A stretch of 64,000 nt of DNA, taken from Phenylobacterium glaciei. GTDB taxonomy: Bacteria; Pseudomonadota; Alphaproteobacteria; Caulobacterales; Caulobacteraceae. The notes beneath the pieces were generated by a model. It worked only from the letters and a program-made list of their open reading frames with translations. It did no database searches and was not told where the DNA came from. The stretch spans positions 3,435,501 through 3,499,500 of the forward strand of contig NZ_JAGSGD010000001.1 in NCBI RefSeq assembly GCF_016772415.1, given 5' to 3'. Both the position numbers and the translations under genes were made by a program. Positions 51,780 through 59,875 of the stretch are shown piece after piece (the stretch's first letter is position 1; the number at the start of each line of letters is the position of its first letter).

Positions 51780-52576
51780 TGGCCGCCATCGAGCCCATGC
51801 ACCAGTTCATGATCCAGAAGATCGTGAGCCTGCCGCCCGTGACGGTTCCCGGCGTTGGCGCGATCGATCTGTCGATCACCAACTCCGTGGCCACCATGAT
51901 GGGCGCCGCCGCCCTCATCACCGCCTTCTTCCTGTTCTCGTCGCGTGGCGCTGTGGTGCCCGGCCGGATGCAGGCACTGGCCGAGACCGTCTACGACCTG
52001 GTCGACAAGGGCCTGACCGGCTCGATGATCGGTGATCGCGGCCGTCCGTTCCTGCCCTTCATCTTCACCCTCTTCTCCTTCGTCGCCGTGCTGGACCTGA
52101 TCGGGATGTTCCCCGAGCAGTTCGCCGTGACCGCCCAGCTGGCGGTGACCGCGACCCTGGCCCTCCTGACCTTCTTCATCGTGCTGATCGTCGGCTTCGC
52201 CAAGAATGGCCTGGGCTTCTTCAAGCTCTTCGTGCCGTCGGGCGTGGCCTGGCCGATGCTGTTCATCCTGGTGCCGATCGAGTTCATCTCGTTCCTGGTG
52301 CGCCCAGTCACCCTGGCCATGCGGTTGTTCGGCAACATCATCGGCGGCCACGTGGTCATGTATATGTTCGGCAGCTTCGTCGTCGGCCTGGGCGGTTTCG
52401 CCATCGCCAACGGCGGCTTGGCCTATCTCGGCCTGGTCGGCTCCGCTCTCAGCCTTTCCATGGTCATCGCTCTGATGGCCCTGGAATTCATCGTCGCCTT
52501 CCTGCAGGCCTTCGTCTTCGCGGCCCTGACCTGCACCTATCTCAGCGATGTCGTGAACCTCGATCACGGCCACTAA
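51779..52576 (+). CDS. atpB: ATP synthase F0 subunit a
   Basis: A 265-residue, five- or six-helix subunit forming the proton half-channels. The catalytic Arg lies in RPVTLAMRLFGNIIGGHVV, the typical AMRLFGN motif. The N-terminal HQFMIQKIVSLPPVTVPGVG and C-terminal FLQAFVFAALTCTYLSDV match the family. It is coupled to atpI by a one-base overlap and is followed by atpE after 28 bases. Confidence 0.97.
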   Translation: MAAIEPMHQFMIQKIVSLPPVTVPGVGAIDLSITNSVATMMGAAALITAFFLFSSRGAVVPGRMQALAETVYDLVDKGLTGSMIGDRGRPFLPFIFTLFSFVAVLDLIGMFPEQFAVTAQLAVTATLALLTFFIVLIVGFAKNGLGFFKLFVPSGVAWPMLFILVPIEFISFLVRPVTLAMRLFGNIIGGHVVMYMFGSFVVGLGGFAIANGGLAYLGLVGSALSLSMVIALMALEFIVAFLQAFVFAALTCTYLSDVVNLDHGH

Positions 52577-52604
52577 CCCCACCTCTACAAAGGGACTATC
52601 CAAA

Positions 52605-52835
52605 ATGGACGTTACTGCCGCCAAGTACATCGGTGCGGGCCTTGCCATGACCGGCCTCATCGGCGCCGGCGCCGGCCTCGGCATCCTGTTCGGCAACTAT
52701 CTGCAAGCCGCCATGCGCAACCCGTCGGCCGCGGCCGCCGAACGCGGCATGCTGTTCCTCGGCTTCGCCGTGACGGAAGCCATGGGCATCTTCGCCCTCG
52801 TGATGGCCTTCATCATCCTCTTCGTTCAGGTCTAA
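52605..52835 (+). CDS. atpE: ATP synthase F0 subunit c
   Basis: A 76-residue, two-helix subunit of the rotor ring. The proton-carrying residue is Glu58 in FAVTEAMGIFALV. Helix 1 has the glycine repeat GAGAGLGILFG, and the polar loop is RNPSAAAAERGM. Length and sequence are typical for the Glu-type alphaproteobacterial c subunit. AAAGGGAC precedes the ATG. Confidence 0.97.
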   Translation: MDVTAAKYIGAGLAMTGLIGAGAGLGILFGNYLQAAMRNPSAAAAERGMLFLGFAVTEAMGIFALVMAFIILFVQV

Positions 52836-52841
52836 GCCGTC

Positions 52842-53384
52842 GTGGCCGAGCCCGTGACCGAAGCGGCTCACGCCGTAGCGGGCGCCGCCGTCGAGCATGG
52901 CTCGGGCGGTCTGCCGCAGTTCGACCTGGCCCAATGGCCAGGCCAGATGGTGTGGATGCTGATCATCTTCGGCATCCTCTTCTTCCTGTTCTCCAAGGTC
53001 TTCGTCCCCAAGCTGGGCGGGACCATCGAAGCGCGCGAGGACCGGATCTCCGGTGACATCGCCGCGGCGCGGAAAATGAAGGAAGAGTCCGAGGCGCAGG
53101 CCGCCGCGGTCGCCCAGGAAGTCGCTCAGGCGCGCGCCCAAGCTCAGAAGCTTGCCGGCGACGCCAAGGCGAAGGCCAAGGGTGAAAGCGCCGTCCGCCA
53201 AGCCGAGGAGGAAGCCAAGCTCGCCAAGAGCCTGGCCGCCGCCGAGGTTCGGATCTTCGAAGCTCGCGACAAGGCCCTCAGCCAAGTCGCCGGCATCGCC
53301 TCCGACACCGCCGAAGCCATCGTGGCCAAGCTGACCGGTAAGGCCGCCTCGGCGGCCGAGCTCAAAGCCGCCGCCAAGGCCTAG
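52842..53384 (+). CDS. atpF': ATP synthase F0 subunit b'
   Basis: A 180-residue stator subunit of the b' type found in photosynthetic bacteria and alphaproteobacteria. One N-terminal transmembrane helix (about 38-58, MVWMLIIFGILFFLFSKVFV) is followed by a long charged coiled coil (65-170). The GTG start at 52842 is 6 bases past the atpE stop codon, with a weak ribosome-binding site, so it may depend on coupling. It pairs with the next gene product as a b/b' heterodimer. Confidence 0.94.
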   Translation: MAEPVTEAAHAVAGAAVEHGSGGLPQFDLAQWPGQMVWMLIIFGILFFLFSKVFVPKLGGTIEAREDRISGDIAAARKMKEESEAQAAAVAQEVAQARAQAQKLAGDAKAKAKGESAVRQAEEEAKLAKSLAAAEVRIFEARDKALSQVAGIASDTAEAIVAKLTGKAASAAELKAAAKA

Positions 53385-53401
53385 CTTAGAAAGACTCCGA
53401 C

Positions 53402-53893
53402 GTGGAACTCCTGCAAGACGCGCACACCTGGGTCACTGTCGGCCTCCTGGTGTTCATCGGCGCCCTGATCTACGCCAAGGTGCCCGGCATGGCCGTGGGG
53501 GCGCTCGACGCCCGCGGCAAGGCCATCCAGGCGCAGTTGGACGAAGCCCAGGCGCTGCGCGACGAAGCCACTCGCCTGCTGGCCGAGGTCAAGCAACAAC
53601 GCGCCGACGCCGTAAAGCTGTCGGCCGAGCTGCTGGCCAACGCCCAGGAAGACGCCAAGTGCATGGCGATCGAGGCCAAGGCTCAGCTGGAAGAGCAGAT
53701 CAAGCGTCGCGGTGAACTGGCCGAACGCAAGATCGCGACGGCCGAAGCCCAAGCTTCCGCCGAGGTGAAGGCCGCCGCCGCCGATCTGGCGACCCAGATC
53801 GCCGAGAGCGTGCTGACCAGCCGGCTGACGGGTCTGAAGTCCGACCCGCTGATCGACGGGGCGATCACGCAGATGGGCGCCAAGCTCCAATAG
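53402..53893 (+). CDS. atpF: ATP synthase F0 subunit b
   Basis: A 163-residue stator subunit: a short N-terminal transmembrane helix (about 9-27, [19 protein letters not shown]) is followed by an Ala/Glu/Lys-rich coiled coil. It starts with GTG at 53402; AAAGA lies upstream. With b' it links F0 to F1. The F1 genes (atpHAGDC) are not in this window, consistent with the split F0/F1 operons of alphaproteobacteria. A strong terminator ends the operon. Confidence 0.94.
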   Translation: MELLQDAHTWVTVGLLVFIGALIYAKVPGMAVGALDARGKAIQAQLDEAQALRDEATRLLAEVKQQRADAVKLSAELLANAQEDAKCMAIEAKAQLEEQIKRRGELAERKIATAEAQASAEVKAAAADLATQIAESVLTSRLTGLKSDPLIDGAITQMGAKLQ

Positions 53894-53917
53894 GACCTGG
53901 CTTCATCGACGACGTTC

Positions 53918-53945
53918 AAAGGCCTCCCTCGCGGGAGGCCTTTTT
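53918..53945 (+). terminator. Rho-independent terminator of the atp operon, probably bidirectional
   Basis: A perfect 8-bp stem GGCCTCCC/GGGAGGCC (53921-53928 with 53933-53940, loop TCGC) is flanked by AAA and TTTTT. The A-run on the other side could make it work for the convergent membrane-protein gene as well. Confidence 0.92.
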
Positions 53946-53954
53946 CGTTGGCGT

Positions 53955-54359
53955 CTAGGAAACGCGGGCGCGCCGGAAGCGCTTGCGGGTGCGCACGGCG
54001 AAGCGAAGTTTGCGCGGCACGATCAGTCGCTCGATCCGCAGCGCCTGTTGCCAGGCCACCAGCAGGATCTCCGGCTCGCGCCGAAGGAGGCGGCGGATCG
54101 GGAAGATCATCTTCGGATGGGCGTGCTGGAAACGAACGAAGGTGCGCCGCGCCTTGAAGGAGTTGCGCAGCACCAGCATCAGGCCGACCACGATCACCGG
54201 CAGGCCGCCGGGGCCCGGCAGGGGCGCCACGGCGATCCCGGCCAGCACGATCAGCAACCCCAGCGAGGCCAGACCGACGCGCACCATCCGAGCCACCAGC
54301 TCGCGGGCGAAGTCATCGGAGGCGCGCAGGGCGCGCACGCTGGGCATGGCGTAGGACAC
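53955..54359 (-). CDS. PGPGW-like small membrane protein, copy 1
   Basis: A 134-residue protein. A polar N-terminus (SYAMPSVRALRASDDFAREL) is followed by two close transmembrane segments (VGLASLGLLIVLAGIAVAP and GGLPVIVVGLMLVLRNSF) joined by the PLPGPGG turn, which fits the putative transmembrane PGPGW family. The C-terminal half is strongly basic (KARRTFVRFQHAHPKMIFPI, RRLLRREPE). The function is unknown. It is a tandem duplicate of the next minus-strand gene (54542-54961): the first 10 residues and the SFKARR..V..Q.AHPKM.FP.RRL.RREPEI core are shared. Confidence 0.85.
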   Translation of the reverse strand: MSYAMPSVRALRASDDFARELVARMVRVGLASLGLLIVLAGIAVAPLPGPGGLPVIVVGLMLVLRNSFKARRTFVRFQHAHPKMIFPIRRLLRREPEILLVAWQQALRIERLIVPRKLRFAVRTRKRFRRARVS

Positions 54360-54425
54360 TTTGGTTCAAACCAGGATTTGGGACGCGCGTCCGCTTGGGG
54401 AGGTCGGGCGGTTGTCCTGTAGACG

Positions 54426-54454
54426 CATATGCGAACGCAGGGATGCCTCGTAAA
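54426..54454 (-). promoter_or_regulatory. Promoter of PGPGW copy 1
   Basis: On the minus strand TTTACG (complement of 54449-54454) and CATATG (complement of 54426-54431) are exactly 17 bases apart, about 67 bases before the start codon. The same boxes, spacing and position recur ahead of copy 2, which supports a real promoter. Confidence 0.55.
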
Positions 54455-54541
54455 GGCGACAGGCCGGTTAAATTTTAAGGTTTATGTCCAATTCAGACCT
54501 CGCGCGGCGCGGGCGCCACACCTTGTCCGACCTGGCAGACC

Positions 54542-54961
54542 CTATTTGGCGAAGATCGAGCCTGAGCGGCTGGGGTGCAGCCAGCGGCGAACCTTGCGGG
54601 CGAAGCGATAGCGGCCCGGCAGGATCACCTTCTCCATCCGCAGCATCTGTTGCCAGAACACCGCGGCGATCTCCGGCTCCCGACGCATCAGGCGGCGCAG
54701 GGGGAAGACCATTTTCGGGTGCGCCCGCTGAATGCCGACAAAGCGGCGGCGCGCCTTGAAGGAATTGCGCAGCACGATCATCAGACCAACCACCAGGATC
54801 GGCAGACCCAGGTGACCGGGCAGCACCGACGTCACAAGACCCACGGCCATGATGGCGAGACCGAGCATCACGAGCAGGAATCGGCCAATCTTGGCCGCCA
54901 GTTCGCGGGCAGAGTCGTCGTTGGCGCGCAGAGCGCGCACGCTGGGGATGGCGTAGGACAC
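54542..54961 (-). CDS. PGPGW-like small membrane protein, copy 2
   Basis: A 139-residue paralogue of copy 1, same orientation, 182 bases apart. It keeps the N-terminus SYAIPSVRALRANDDSAREL and the basic C-terminal block (NSFKARRRFVGIQRAHPKMV, LRRLMRREPEI), but the turn between the helices reads VLPGHLGLP instead of PLPGPGGLP, so the namesake PGPG motif has been lost. The C-terminus is extended (LHPSRSGSIFAK). Duplication followed by divergence is clear. The function is unknown. Confidence 0.85.
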   Translation of the reverse strand: MSYAIPSVRALRANDDSARELAAKIGRFLLVMLGLAIMAVGLVTSVLPGHLGLPILVVGLMIVLRNSFKARRRFVGIQRAHPKMVFPLRRLMRREPEIAAVFWQQMLRMEKVILPGRYRFARKVRRWLHPSRSGSIFAK

Positions 54962-55024
54962 GTTTTCAAACCTGGAGTGCGCGGCCCGTCAAACGGGGAG
55001 GTCGGTCGGTGACCGCACGAGTCA

Positions 55025-55053
55025 GGTATGGGAACGCTCGACGGAGTCGTAAA
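55025..55053 (-). promoter_or_regulatory. Promoter of PGPGW copy 2
   Basis: TTTACG (complement of 55048-55053) and CATACC (complement of 55025-55030), 17-base spacing, about 64 bases before the start codon. The upstream block GGTTAAATTT and the downstream GGGGAGGTCGG block are also shared with copy 1, so the control region was duplicated together with the gene. Confidence 0.55.
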
Positions 55054-55087
55054 GGTTCGCGCGGGTTAAATTTCGTCCAGACTGTAG

Positions 55088-56671
55088 CTATTCAGCCGCC
55101 ATGGGCGCCGGCGCCACAGTTGTGGGCTCCGGGCGCCACGTCAACCGAGGCTTGCGGGCGGCCAGGGTCTCATCCAGGCGTCGCAGAGGCGCCAGGTAGG
55201 GCGCGCCGGTGAACCGCTCCACATCGCCCGCCTTGGCGGCCTCCGCCAGCAGGGTCAGAGCATTACAGAACCGATCCAACTCCTGCTTGGACTCCGTCTC
55301 CGTCGGCTCGATCAGCATGGCCCCGTGCACCACCAGCGGGAAGTACATGGTCATGGGGTGGAAGCCCTCGTCGATCATCGCCTTGGCGAAGTCCAGCGTG
55401 GTGACCCCCGTCCCCTCCAGCCAGCTGTCGTCGAACAGGGCTTCGTGCATGCAGGGCCCGTCCGGGAAGGCCGGGCTCATCACCGGCGACAGCTTGGCCT
55501 TGATGTAGTTGGCGTTCAGCACCGCGTCCTCGGCCACCTGGCGCAGGCCGTCGGTCCCGTGGCTGAGCATGTAGGCGTAGGCGCGCACGAACATGCCCAT
55601 CTGTCCGTGGAAGGCGACCATCCGGCCGAAGGTGTCGGCGGCCTCGTCTTCGGCCTCCTCCACCAGTTTGAAGCCCTCGCCGGCGCTCACCACCCAGGGG
55701 GTGGGGGCGTAGGGAGCCAGGGCCTCCGACAGCACCACCGGACCCGCGCCGGGCCCACCGCCGCCGTGGGGCGTGGAGAAGGTCTTGTGCAGGTTGATGT
55801 GCATGGCGTCGACGCCCAGGTCGCCAGGGCGCACCTTGCCGACGATGGCGTTGAAGTTGGCGCCGTCACAGTAGAAGTAGGCCCCGGCCGCATGGGTCAG
55901 GCGAGCGATCTCGATGATGTCGCGCTCGAACAGGCCGCAGGTGTTGGGGTTGGTGACCATGATCGCCGCCACGTCCGGCGACAGCTTGGCCTCCAGATCA
56001 GCGAGGTCGACGCGCCCGTCCGCGGTCTGGGCGATCTCGGCCACGTCATAGCCGACGAAGGCTGCGGTGGCGGGATTGGTGCCGTGAGCGGAGGTAGGCA
56101 CCAGGACAGTGCGGCGATGGGCCTGGCCCTTGGCCTCATGGGCCGCCTTGATGGCCAGCAGGCCGCACAGCTCGCCGTGCGCGCCGGCCTTGGGCGACAG
56201 AGCCACGGCGGGCATGCCGGTCAGGGTCTTCAGCCAATGGGCCAGGCGGTCCATCAGCTCCAGGGCGCCCTGGGTCGTCGACTGCGGCGACATCGGGTGC
56301 AGGTCGCCGAAGCCGGCCAGGCGGGCCATCTTCTCGTTGAGCCGCGGGTTGTGCTTCATGGTGCACGAGCCCAGCGGATACAGCGCCAGGTCGATGGCGT
56401 GGTTCTTCTGGGACAGGCGCACGAAGTGGCGCATGGCCTCGGGTTCCGACAGGCCCGGCAGGCCGATCGGCGCAGTGCGGACCAGGTCGCCCAGGTCAGA
56501 GGCGTCCTGGCTGGGCAGGTCGAAATCGACGCCGCTCTTGTCCCAGCCGCCCATCTCGAAGATCAGGGCCTCGTCCTGCAGCAGGCCGCGGGCGCCGGTG
56601 AGCGAGGTGTGGGCGGAGGTGGCGCCGCCAGCCTGGGGCTGGGTCGGACGGCCGATATTGGACATGGCCAT
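55088..56671 (-). CDS. gcvPB: Glycine dehydrogenase (decarboxylating) subunit 2
   Basis: A 527-residue PLP subunit of the two-subunit P-protein. The PLP lysine lies in INLHKTFSTPHGGGGPG. FAYPLGSCTMKHNP-type ALYPLGSCTMKHNPRLNEK, SPKAGAHGELCGLLAI and NPNTCGLFERDI match GcvPB. With GcvPA it decarboxylates glycine and passes the aminomethyl group to lipoyl-GcvH. It is the last gene of the gcvT-H-PA-PB operon, and its start overlaps the GcvPA stop codon by one base (TGATG). Confidence 0.96.
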   Translation of the reverse strand: MAMSNIGRPTQPQAGGATSAHTSLTGARGLLQDEALIFEMGGWDKSGVDFDLPSQDASDLGDLVRTAPIGLPGLSEPEAMRHFVRLSQKNHAIDLALYPLGSCTMKHNPRLNEKMARLAGFGDLHPMSPQSTTQGALELMDRLAHWLKTLTGMPAVALSPKAGAHGELCGLLAIKAAHEAKGQAHRRTVLVPTSAHGTNPATAAFVGYDVAEIAQTADGRVDLADLEAKLSPDVAAIMVTNPNTCGLFERDIIEIARLTHAAGAYFYCDGANFNAIVGKVRPGDLGVDAMHINLHKTFSTPHGGGGPGAGPVVLSEALAPYAPTPWVVSAGEGFKLVEEAEDEAADTFGRMVAFHGQMGMFVRAYAYMLSHGTDGLRQVAEDAVLNANYIKAKLSPVMSPAFPDGPCMHEALFDDSWLEGTGVTTLDFAKAMIDEGFHPMTMYFPLVVHGAMLIEPTETESKQELDRFCNALTLLAEAAKAGDVERFTGAPYLAPLRRLDETLAARKPRLTWRPEPTTVAPAPMAAE

Positions 56672-58014
56672 CAGGCGGTCCTCCCCTTCAGGGCCTGGGC
56701 GAAGGCGGCGATATCACCCCGCGTCGTGGTCTCGGTGGCGGCCACCAGCAGCACGTCGTCCATCCCGGCCTTGGGATCGAGACGGCTGAAGGGCACGCCG
56801 GCGACAACACCGTCGGCCAGCAGAGCCTCGACGACCTCGGCGGCCTTGCCCGGAACGCGGATCGCGAACTCGTTGAAGAAGCGCGGCGACAGGATCTCCA
56901 CCCCGGGAACGGCGGCGAGCGCATCGCGCAGCTCGCGGGCCCGACTGTGATTCAGGGCCGCGAGTTCCCGCAGCCCGCGCTCCCCCAGCAGCGTCATGTG
57001 GATGGTGAAGGCGAGCGCGCAGAGACCGGAGTTGGTGCAGATGTTGGAGGTCGCCTTCTCGCGGCGGATATGCTGCTCGCGGGTCGACAGGGTCAGGACG
57101 AAGCCCCGCGCGCCGTCGGCGTCCACCGTTTCGCCGCAGAGCCGGCCCGGCATCTGGCGGACGAACTTTTCCCGGGCGGCGAAGAGGCCGACATAGGGAC
57201 CGCCATAGTTCAGGCCGACCCCGATCGACTGCCCCTCGCCCACAGCGATGTCCGCGCCCATCTCGCCGGGAGACTTCAGCAGGCCGTAGGAGACGGCCTC
57301 GGTGGTCACCACGATCAGCAGAGCGCCGGCGGCGTGGGCCGCCTCGGCGATCTTGCTGACGTCGGTGACGACGCCGAACACGTTGGGGGTCTGGACCACG
57401 ACGCAGGCGGTCTCGGCGTCGATGGCCGAAAGCACGGCGGCCTCAGCGTCGATAGCCACAGCTTGGCGGCTGATCTCCATGCCCTCGGCATGGGCGATGG
57501 TCTGGGTGACCGCCGCATAGTGCGGATGCAGGCCGCCCGACAGCACCGCCTTCTTCCGGCGCGTGACCCGCTGGGCCATCATCACCGCCTCGGCGCAGGC
57601 CGTGGAGCCGTCGTACATAGACGCATTCGCCACATCCAGTCCGGTCAGGGCCGCCACCTGGGTCTGGAACTCGAACAGCACCTGCAGGGTGCCCTGGGCG
57701 ATCTCTGGCTGGTAGGGCGTGTAGCTGGTGAGGAATTCCGACCGCTGGATGATGTGGTCCACCGTGGCCGGCACGTGGTGCTTGTAGGCCCCCGCCCCAC
57801 AGAAGAACGGCCCGGCGCCGGCCGAACGGTTCTTGGCCGCCAGGGCCGCCAATGCGCGCTCCACCTCCATCTCGCCGGCATGCAGCGGCAGGTCGAAGAG
57901 GTCGGCCTTGCGGGCGGCGGCGGGGACGTCGACGAACAGGTCGTCGATGGTGGCCACACCGATGACGCCGAGCATCTCGGCCCGGTCGGCCGGGGTCAGG
58001 GGCAGATAGCGCAT
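56671..58014 (-). CDS. gcvPA: Glycine dehydrogenase (decarboxylating) subunit 1
   Basis: A 447-residue partner of Gcv[22 protein letters not shown] at the start, [40 protein letters not shown] and [20 protein letters not shown] are the family signatures. It is homologous to the N-terminal half of the single-chain P-protein and lacks the PLP lysine. The split P-protein is usual in alphaproteobacteria of this group. It starts 6 bases after gcvH. Confidence 0.96.
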   Translation of the reverse strand: MRYLPLTPADRAEMLGVIGVATIDDLFVDVPAAARKADLFDLPLHAGEMEVERALAALAAKNRSAGAGPFFCGAGAYKHHVPATVDHIIQRSEFLTSYTPYQPEIAQGTLQVLFEFQTQVAALTGLDVANASMYDGSTACAEAVMMAQRVTRRKKAVLSGGLHPHYAAVTQTIAHAEGMEISRQAVAIDAEAAVLSAIDAETACVVVQTPNVFGVVTDVSKIAEAAHAAGALLIVVTTEAVSYGLLKSPGEMGADIAVGEGQSIGVGLNYGGPYVGLFAAREKFVRQMPGRLCGETVDADGARGFVLTLSTREQHIRREKATSNICTNSGLCALAFTIHMTLLGERGLRELAALNHSRARELRDALAAVPGVEILSPRFFNEFAIRVPGKAAEVVEALLADGVVAGVPFSRLDPKAGMDDVLLVAATETTTRGDIAAFAQALKGRTA

Positions 58015-58020
58015 GGGTGC

Positions 58021-58386
58021 TTACAGGGTCCCGAGGAAGGCTTCATAGGCGTCGCGGTCCATCAGGGCGTCGTACTGCGCCTTGTCCGCGATCTTCAGCT
58101 TGGCGAACCAGCCGCCGGATTCCGGCAGGGCGTTCACGGTGTCGGGGGCCTCGCCCAGGTCGGTGTTGGTCTCGACGACCTCGCCGGCGATGGGGGCGTA
58201 GACATCGGAGGCGGCCTTGACGCTCTCGACCACCGCGAAGCCGTCACCGGCCTTCACGACCTTGCCGACCTCGGGGGTCTCGACAAACACCACGTCGCCC
58301 AGTTGCTCGGCGGCGTAGGCGGTGATGCCGATGGTGGCCACCTCGCCCTCGAGGACGACCCACTCATGATCCTTGGTGAAACGCAT
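58021..58386 (-). CDS. gcvH: Glycine cleavage system H protein
   Basis: A 121-residue lipoyl carrier that shuttles the aminomethyl group between P, T and L proteins. The lipoylated lysine is Lys57 in [34 protein letters not shown] and [23 protein letters not shown] blocks ([18 protein letters not shown]) confirm the family. I chose ATG 58386 because it gives the standard length; the longer frame overlaps gcvT. It is the second gene of the operon. Confidence 0.96.
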   Translation of the reverse strand: MRFTKDHEWVVLEGEVATIGITAYAAEQLGDVVFVETPEVGKVVKAGDGFAVVESVKAASDVYAPIAGEVVETNTDLGEAPDTVNALPESGGWFAKLKIADKAQYDALMDRDAYEAFLGTL

Positions 58387-58399
58387 CGGGATGATCTCC

Positions 58400-59512
58400 T
58401 CAGATCTTGCGGACGTAGCGGTTGGGAACGAAGGGCATCGCCACGACCTGCGCGGCCTGCGGCTTGCCCCGGACAATGACTTTCAACTGAGTCCCGAGCG
58501 CGGCCAGGGCCGGCGGCACGAAGCCCATGGCGATGGGATAGCCGAGGCTCGGCGAGAAGCCGCCCGAGGTCACGACGCCGACGACGGCGCCCGACCCGTC
58601 GGTGATCTCGGCGCCCTCGCGGGCCGGCGCGCCTTCCAGCACTTTCAGGCCGACCCGCTTGCGCGACGGGCCTTCGGCCAGTTCCTTGGCGATCCGGGCC
58701 GCGCCAGGGAAATCCCGCGCATCGCGGCGCTTCACCGAGACGGCGAAGGCGAGGTCCGCCTCGATGGGGCTGACGCTCTGGTCCACGTCATGGCCGTACA
58801 GCGGCAGGCCGGCCTCCAGGCGCAGGGAGTCCCGCGCGCCCAGGCCGATGGGCCGGACACGCTCGTCCTCCAGCAGCAGGTTCCAGATCGCTTCGGCCAA
58901 GTGGTTGGGGACCGAGATCTCGTAGCCGTCCTCGCCGGTATAGCCCGAGCGGGAAATCAGGATGTTGGTCCCAAAGCCCGGCATGGCGCGTGAGTCCATG
59001 AATACCATGCGCAGGGCGGCGGGCAGGTGGCGGCCGATGACGGCGGCGGCCTCGGGGCCCTGGAGCGCCAGCAGGGCGCGGTTCTCCAGCCGCTCAATAG
59101 TGACCTGTCCAGCCAGCTCGTTGTCGATGACCTTGAAGTCGTTGTCCTTGCAGGCGCCGTTGACCACCACGAACAGGCCGTCGTCGTCGGGCCGGGCGGC
59201 CATCAGGTCGTCGATCACCCCGCCCTGCTTGTTGAGCAGGACCGAGTAGCGCTGCTTGCCGGGCTTCAGACCGATGAAGTCGCCGGGCGTGATCTCCTCG
59301 AAGGCCGACAGCGGCGAGACGCCCCGCAGCCGGGCCTGGCCCATGTGGGAGACGTCGAACAGGCCGGCGTGCTCGCGGGTCCAGAGGTGCTCCTTCAGCA
59401 CGCCGTCCTTGTACTGGACCGGCATGGAATAGCCCGCGAAGGGCACCATGCGCGCGCCGGCGGCCACGTGCGCGTCGGCGAGCGGGGTGGTCTTCAGGAC
59501 TTCATCGGACAC
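58400..59512 (-). CDS. gcvT: Aminomethyltransferase (glycine cleavage T protein)
   Basis: A 370-residue tetrahydrofolate-dependent enzyme releasing ammonia and methylene-THF from the H-protein-bound intermediate. [37 protein letters not shown] with the catalytic Asp, and [16 protein letters not shown] are typical. It starts with GTG at 59512 ([22 protein letters not shown]) with GGAG 9 bases upstream. It is the first gene of the operon and is directly preceded by a tandem glycine riboswitch. Confidence 0.96.
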   Translation of the reverse strand: MSDEVLKTTPLADAHVAAGARMVPFAGYSMPVQYKDGVLKEHLWTREHAGLFDVSHMGQARLRGVSPLSAFEEITPGDFIGLKPGKQRYSVLLNKQGGVIDDLMAARPDDDGLFVVVNGACKDNDFKVIDNELAGQVTIERLENRALLALQGPEAAAVIGRHLPAALRMVFMDSRAMPGFGTNILISRSGYTGEDGYEISVPNHLAEAIWNLLLEDERVRPIGLGARDSLRLEAGLPLYGHDVDQSVSPIEADLAFAVSVKRRDARDFPGAARIAKELAEGPSRKRVGLKVLEGAPAREGAEITDGSGAVVGVVTSGGFSPSLGYPIAMGFVPPALAALGTQLKVIVRGKPQAAQVVAMPFVPNRYVRKI

Positions 59513-59569
59513 GTATGAGACTCCGGCTGACGATTGCAGGCGCAGGCGAAAAAGCTCCGCCGTCGCCCT

Positions 59570-59765
59570 GCCCCCGCTGTCCTTGGACCTGAGAGATTTC
59601 AGACCGCCCCGATCGGTGGGACGCTCCTTGCTCCTTCGGCGAGCGCTCCCGAGGGGGCGCTACTTTCCAGCGTTCATCAGCCTTCGCGGTCCGTTTGCCT
59701 GAGCGTTTCCGGGGCGGTTGCGCCTTCGGCTCCGGGCTCGAAGCCCGGTCTCTCCCGCGAGAGTC
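59570..59765 (-). promoter_or_regulatory. Tandem glycine riboswitch
   Basis: On the minus strand two aptamers follow each other. Aptamer 1 (about 59765-59670) opens with the P1/P2 stem CTCTCGCGGGAGAGACC, then GCCGAAGGCGCAACCGCCCC, GGAAACGCTCAGGCAAACGG and CGCTGGAAAGT. Aptamer 2 (about 59669-59570) has GCCGAAGGAGCAAGGAGCG, then AATCTCTCAGGTCCAAGGAC and ACAGCGGGGGC. The GCCGAAGG...GCAA and CTCAGG...AGGAC cores are the conserved glycine riboswitch motif. It should turn on the gcv operon when glycine is high. The expression platform is the stretch 59545-59567. Confidence 0.9.
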
Positions 59766-59778
59766 GAGGCGGAAACTG

Positions 59779-59801
59779 TTCGAAGGGTGGGCCCGAGTCA
59801 A
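59779..59801 (-). promoter_or_regulatory. Candidate promoter of the riboswitch-gcv transcript
   Basis: TTGACT (complement of 59796-59801) lies about 30 bases ahead of the first riboswitch stem. A weak -10 (CAGTTT) follows at 17-base spacing. The position is right for a start just before the aptamer, but the -10 is poor. Confidence 0.4.
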
Positions 59802-59825
59802 CGCGCAAAGTCTCGCGGGCGACAA

Positions 59826-59845
59826 CCACGCGTAAGTTGGCGTGG
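59826..59845 (-). terminator. Possible weak terminator of argS
   Basis: Inverted arms CCACGC (59826-59831) and GCGTGG (59840-59845) with an 8-base loop lie about 30 bases after the argS stop codon. No T run follows on the minus strand, so this is a doubtful terminator. Confidence 0.3.
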
Positions 59846-59875
59846 AGAAGTCGAATCGCGACCGTTTTCTGGCTG

